Assembly (NCBI GenBank): GCA_000230935.2
Contig: AGIQ01000002.1
Location: forward strand, 1,426,001 to 1,490,000
Length of the DNA: 64,000 nucleotides
Origin: Mycolicibacterium rhodesiae JS60
GTDB taxonomy: Bacteria; Actinomycetota; Actinomycetes; Mycobacteriales; Mycobacteriaceae
Direction of reading: 5' to 3'
This document shows positions 62,601-64,000 of the stretch, piece by piece. The stretch's first letter is position 1. The number at the start of each line of letters is the position of its first letter. The notes beneath the pieces are model-generated. The model was not told the DNA's origin and did not search any database. It saw nothing but the letters and a program-made list of their open reading frames with translations. A program made the translations under genes and the position numbers.

Positions 62601-62993
62601 ATGATCGGACGTGGTCAAATGCCGTTACTTCATCCTGAATCAGGCCGCCTGTCTGAGGACAATGCGTGCTGTGGTCCGGCCACCACGGACGACGATCTCA
62701 CGCTCCCGCCGGAAATCGAGGGGAGCCCAACCCCCGAGGATTCAGCCCAGCAGGTGTTGATCACCGAGCAGGAGATCCTGCTCGGCACTGCCGCTGTACT
62801 GACTGACCCGCCATCAATCGACACCGACGAGGGCTCGGCCGCAGGCCAGTCGAGCCGGGCCAGCGGCTGGCTGGCTGCGCTGGTGCGATGGCTGACGCCG
62901 TCGTGGGATGAACCGCGAACCCGCGAGGAGGACCCCCTGGGACGCCGATACTTGGAGGGCAGTCGCATGAGCCGGGAAATGGACCGACTCTGA
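62601..62993 (+). CDS. Hypothetical protein
   Basis: An ORF of 130 codons (or 124 from ATG 62619). The N-terminus is acidic and low complexity; the middle VLITEQEILLGTAAVL is hydrophobic, and the C-terminus WLAALVRWLTPSWDEP and RRYLEGSRMSREMDRL is charged. It looks like the small hypothetical proteins of fast-growing mycobacteria, with a possible amphipathic membrane-associated helix. No function known. Confidence 0.55.
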   Translation: MIGRGQMPLLHPESGRLSEDNACCGPATTDDDLTLPPEIEGSPTPEDSAQQVLITEQEILLGTAAVLTDPPSIDTDEGSAAGQSSRASGWLAALVRWLTPSWDEPRTREEDPLGRRYLEGSRMSREMDRL

Positions 62994-63229
62994 TCGCGGC
63001 CGGAGCGGCCCGGCCGGTGTTGTTGCCCATGTCGGCGGAATTGGCCAGCACCACCTCAGCCAACGCGTAGATCTGTATGCAGTCTCGATGCGCCCGCCGC
63101 AGACTCGAGTCCCCAAAGCGGCACTGGGACATTGCTTTCTCCAGATCGCGATATCGCCCGTGATATCGCGTTTCAGAAAATCGCCATGGGTAGCGGAAGG
63201 CTCGGCCCTAACCGCGTCCGTCGTCGGAG

Positions 63230-64000
63230 CTACGGCGCAATCAGCTGCCCGGCGTCCGAAGCCGCTTGCAGCAGTTGGGGAATGGTCAGCTCGCCGTAGC
63301 CGGTCTCCACGGGACCCATCGGCAACCCCAGCCACGGCACCACCGTGGGATCCGGGTCGACGTCGAGGTTGTAGGCCTGCATGCCCGGCAGATGATGTTC
63401 GAAGAAGTTGCCCAGCATGTCGATCATGAAGATCAGATCGCCGATCGGGCCGTAGCCATACAGCGCCGACGCATTGAACAGCGGCGCAACCGCATTCGGG
63501 TCGCCGATCATCACGATCGCGCCGTAGTGCGGCTTGCTTCCGCCGGCGGGCACATAGGGAGGCATGAACGGCTGCAGACCCGGGAGATCGGTGGCGAAGT
63601 ACGCCGCCGGGTCTCCGTAGGTCTCGATGTTGACGAACCCGGAGTCGGCGCCGTTGCCCGCGACGATGGTGTTGAGACCGGGACTCTCGAAGCCGATGCC
63701 GTCCAAACCCGTCTGCTGCGCAACGTATGCGGCCTCCCAGCCGCCCAGTGAGTGGCCGGTGACGAAGATGTCGGACGTGCTGTAGCCCTGCAGGGCAGCG
63801 TCGGCCTGTACCCGTTGTGCGAACGCCAGCGCGTCGTCGAACGCCTGCGGAGTGGTGTGGGTGTAGAGGACCTGCAGGTCGGTGATGATCTGCGAGATGG
63901 CGATCAGCGGGTTGAACAACAGGTTCGTCCCGCCGGTGGTGCCCTGATAGGCGATGATGATCTGATTCTGCGGGGTCACCCACACCCGCGCTCGCTCGCC
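63230..64000 (-). CDS. Alpha/beta-hydrolase (lipase/PE-PPE-type esterase), N-terminus outside window
   Basis: An open frame running to the window edge. The nucleophile elbow VTGHSLGGWEA is preceded by NQIIIAYQGTTGG, the oxyanion strand of lipases, and followed by GFESPGLN. FVNIETYGDPAAYF and HHLPGMQAYNLD carry the likely catalytic Asp and His regions. Resembles mycobacterial secreted lipases and esterases. The visible part is about 257 residues and ends GQLIAP. The 240 bp to its right-hand neighbour (62994-63229) hold no clear gene. Confidence 0.82.
   Translation of the reverse strand, partial: GERARVWVTPQNQIIIAYQGTTGGTNLLFNPLIAISQIITDLQVLYTHTTPQAFDDALAFAQRVQADAALQGYSTSDIFVTGHSLGGWEAAYVAQQTGLDGIGFESPGLNTIVAGNGADSGFVNIETYGDPAAYFATDLPGLQPFMPPYVPAGGSKPHYGAIVMIGDPNAVAPLFNASALYGYGPIGDLIFMIDMLGNFFEHHLPGMQAYNLDVDPDPTVVPWLGLPMGPVETGYGELTIPQLLQAASDAGQLIAP

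Noticed and set aside
62761..63132. Minus-strand ORF with a PE-like stretch (IYALAEVVLANSADMG)
   Set aside because: The resemblance is short and the frame overlaps the hypothetical gene at 62601; no full PE domain or start is present.

Overview
The window looks like chromosomal DNA of a fast-growing mycobacterium (Mycolicibacterium-like). It is GC-rich. It carries an LpqL-type lipoprotein, CmtR- and KmtR-type metal sensors, a CtpD-type P-ATPase, a zinc-independent (C-minus) ribosomal protein operon, a haem-binding secreted protein of the mycobacterial haemophore family, an F420-type (Ddn-like) reductase, a HelZ-type helicase and several VapBC/Doc-type toxin-antitoxin loci. No rRNA, tRNA, CRISPR array or intact insertion sequence was seen.

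Layout. 1-8.5 kb is a metal homeostasis region: a truncated M28 lipoprotein, cmtR plus a CDF-like exporter, a divergent Zur-type regulon (whiB, L31, Mrf/CobW-like on the left; L28, L33, S14, S18 on the right), and kmtR divergent from ctpD. 8.5-11.9 kb holds a TetR regulator facing two membrane proteins, then a small secreted protein. 12.1-32.2 kb is the centrepiece: a receptor-type Ser/Thr kinase with a kelch sensor domain, convergent with a 12-gene biosynthetic cluster in two back-to-back operons. 32.3-42 kb encodes secreted alanine-rich and beta-helix-like repeat proteins, a DUF2855 oxidoreductase, a haemophore-like protein and a broken TPR regulator. 42-50.3 kb is a defence island: a HEPN-like protein with an SMC/Rad50-like ATPase, a frameshifted HhH-type gene, a Vsr nuclease, a C5 methyltransferase and two putative restriction endonucleases. 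50.6-64 kb is mixed: a cupin, an active/degenerate KAS III pair, three toxin-antitoxin loci, the HelZ-SWIM pair, Uma2, a Ddn-like reductase, GH16 and a lipase cut by the window end.

How the central cluster may work (inference from families). A type I DAHP synthase feeds chorismate. A fused ADC synthase, an AroQ-type mutase and a TyrA-type dehydrogenase give 4-aminophenylpyruvate, and a class IV aminotransferase gives 4-aminophenylalanine. A CreE/FzmM-like flavoenzyme and a CreD/FzmL-like lyase would turn aspartate into nitrite. An AMP-forming ligase is a candidate nitrite-activating diazotase, so an aryl-diazonium, diazo or other N-N product is plausible. An ATP-grasp ligase, a PaaK-like ligase and an oxoamine-synthase-like PLP enzyme could elaborate it without any carrier protein. 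Both operons start from near-identical promoters with fixed spacing and apparently leaderless ATGs. The receptor kinase, an FHA-HTH regulator and an exporter with a fused FHA domain suggest phosphothreonine control of both transcription and export.
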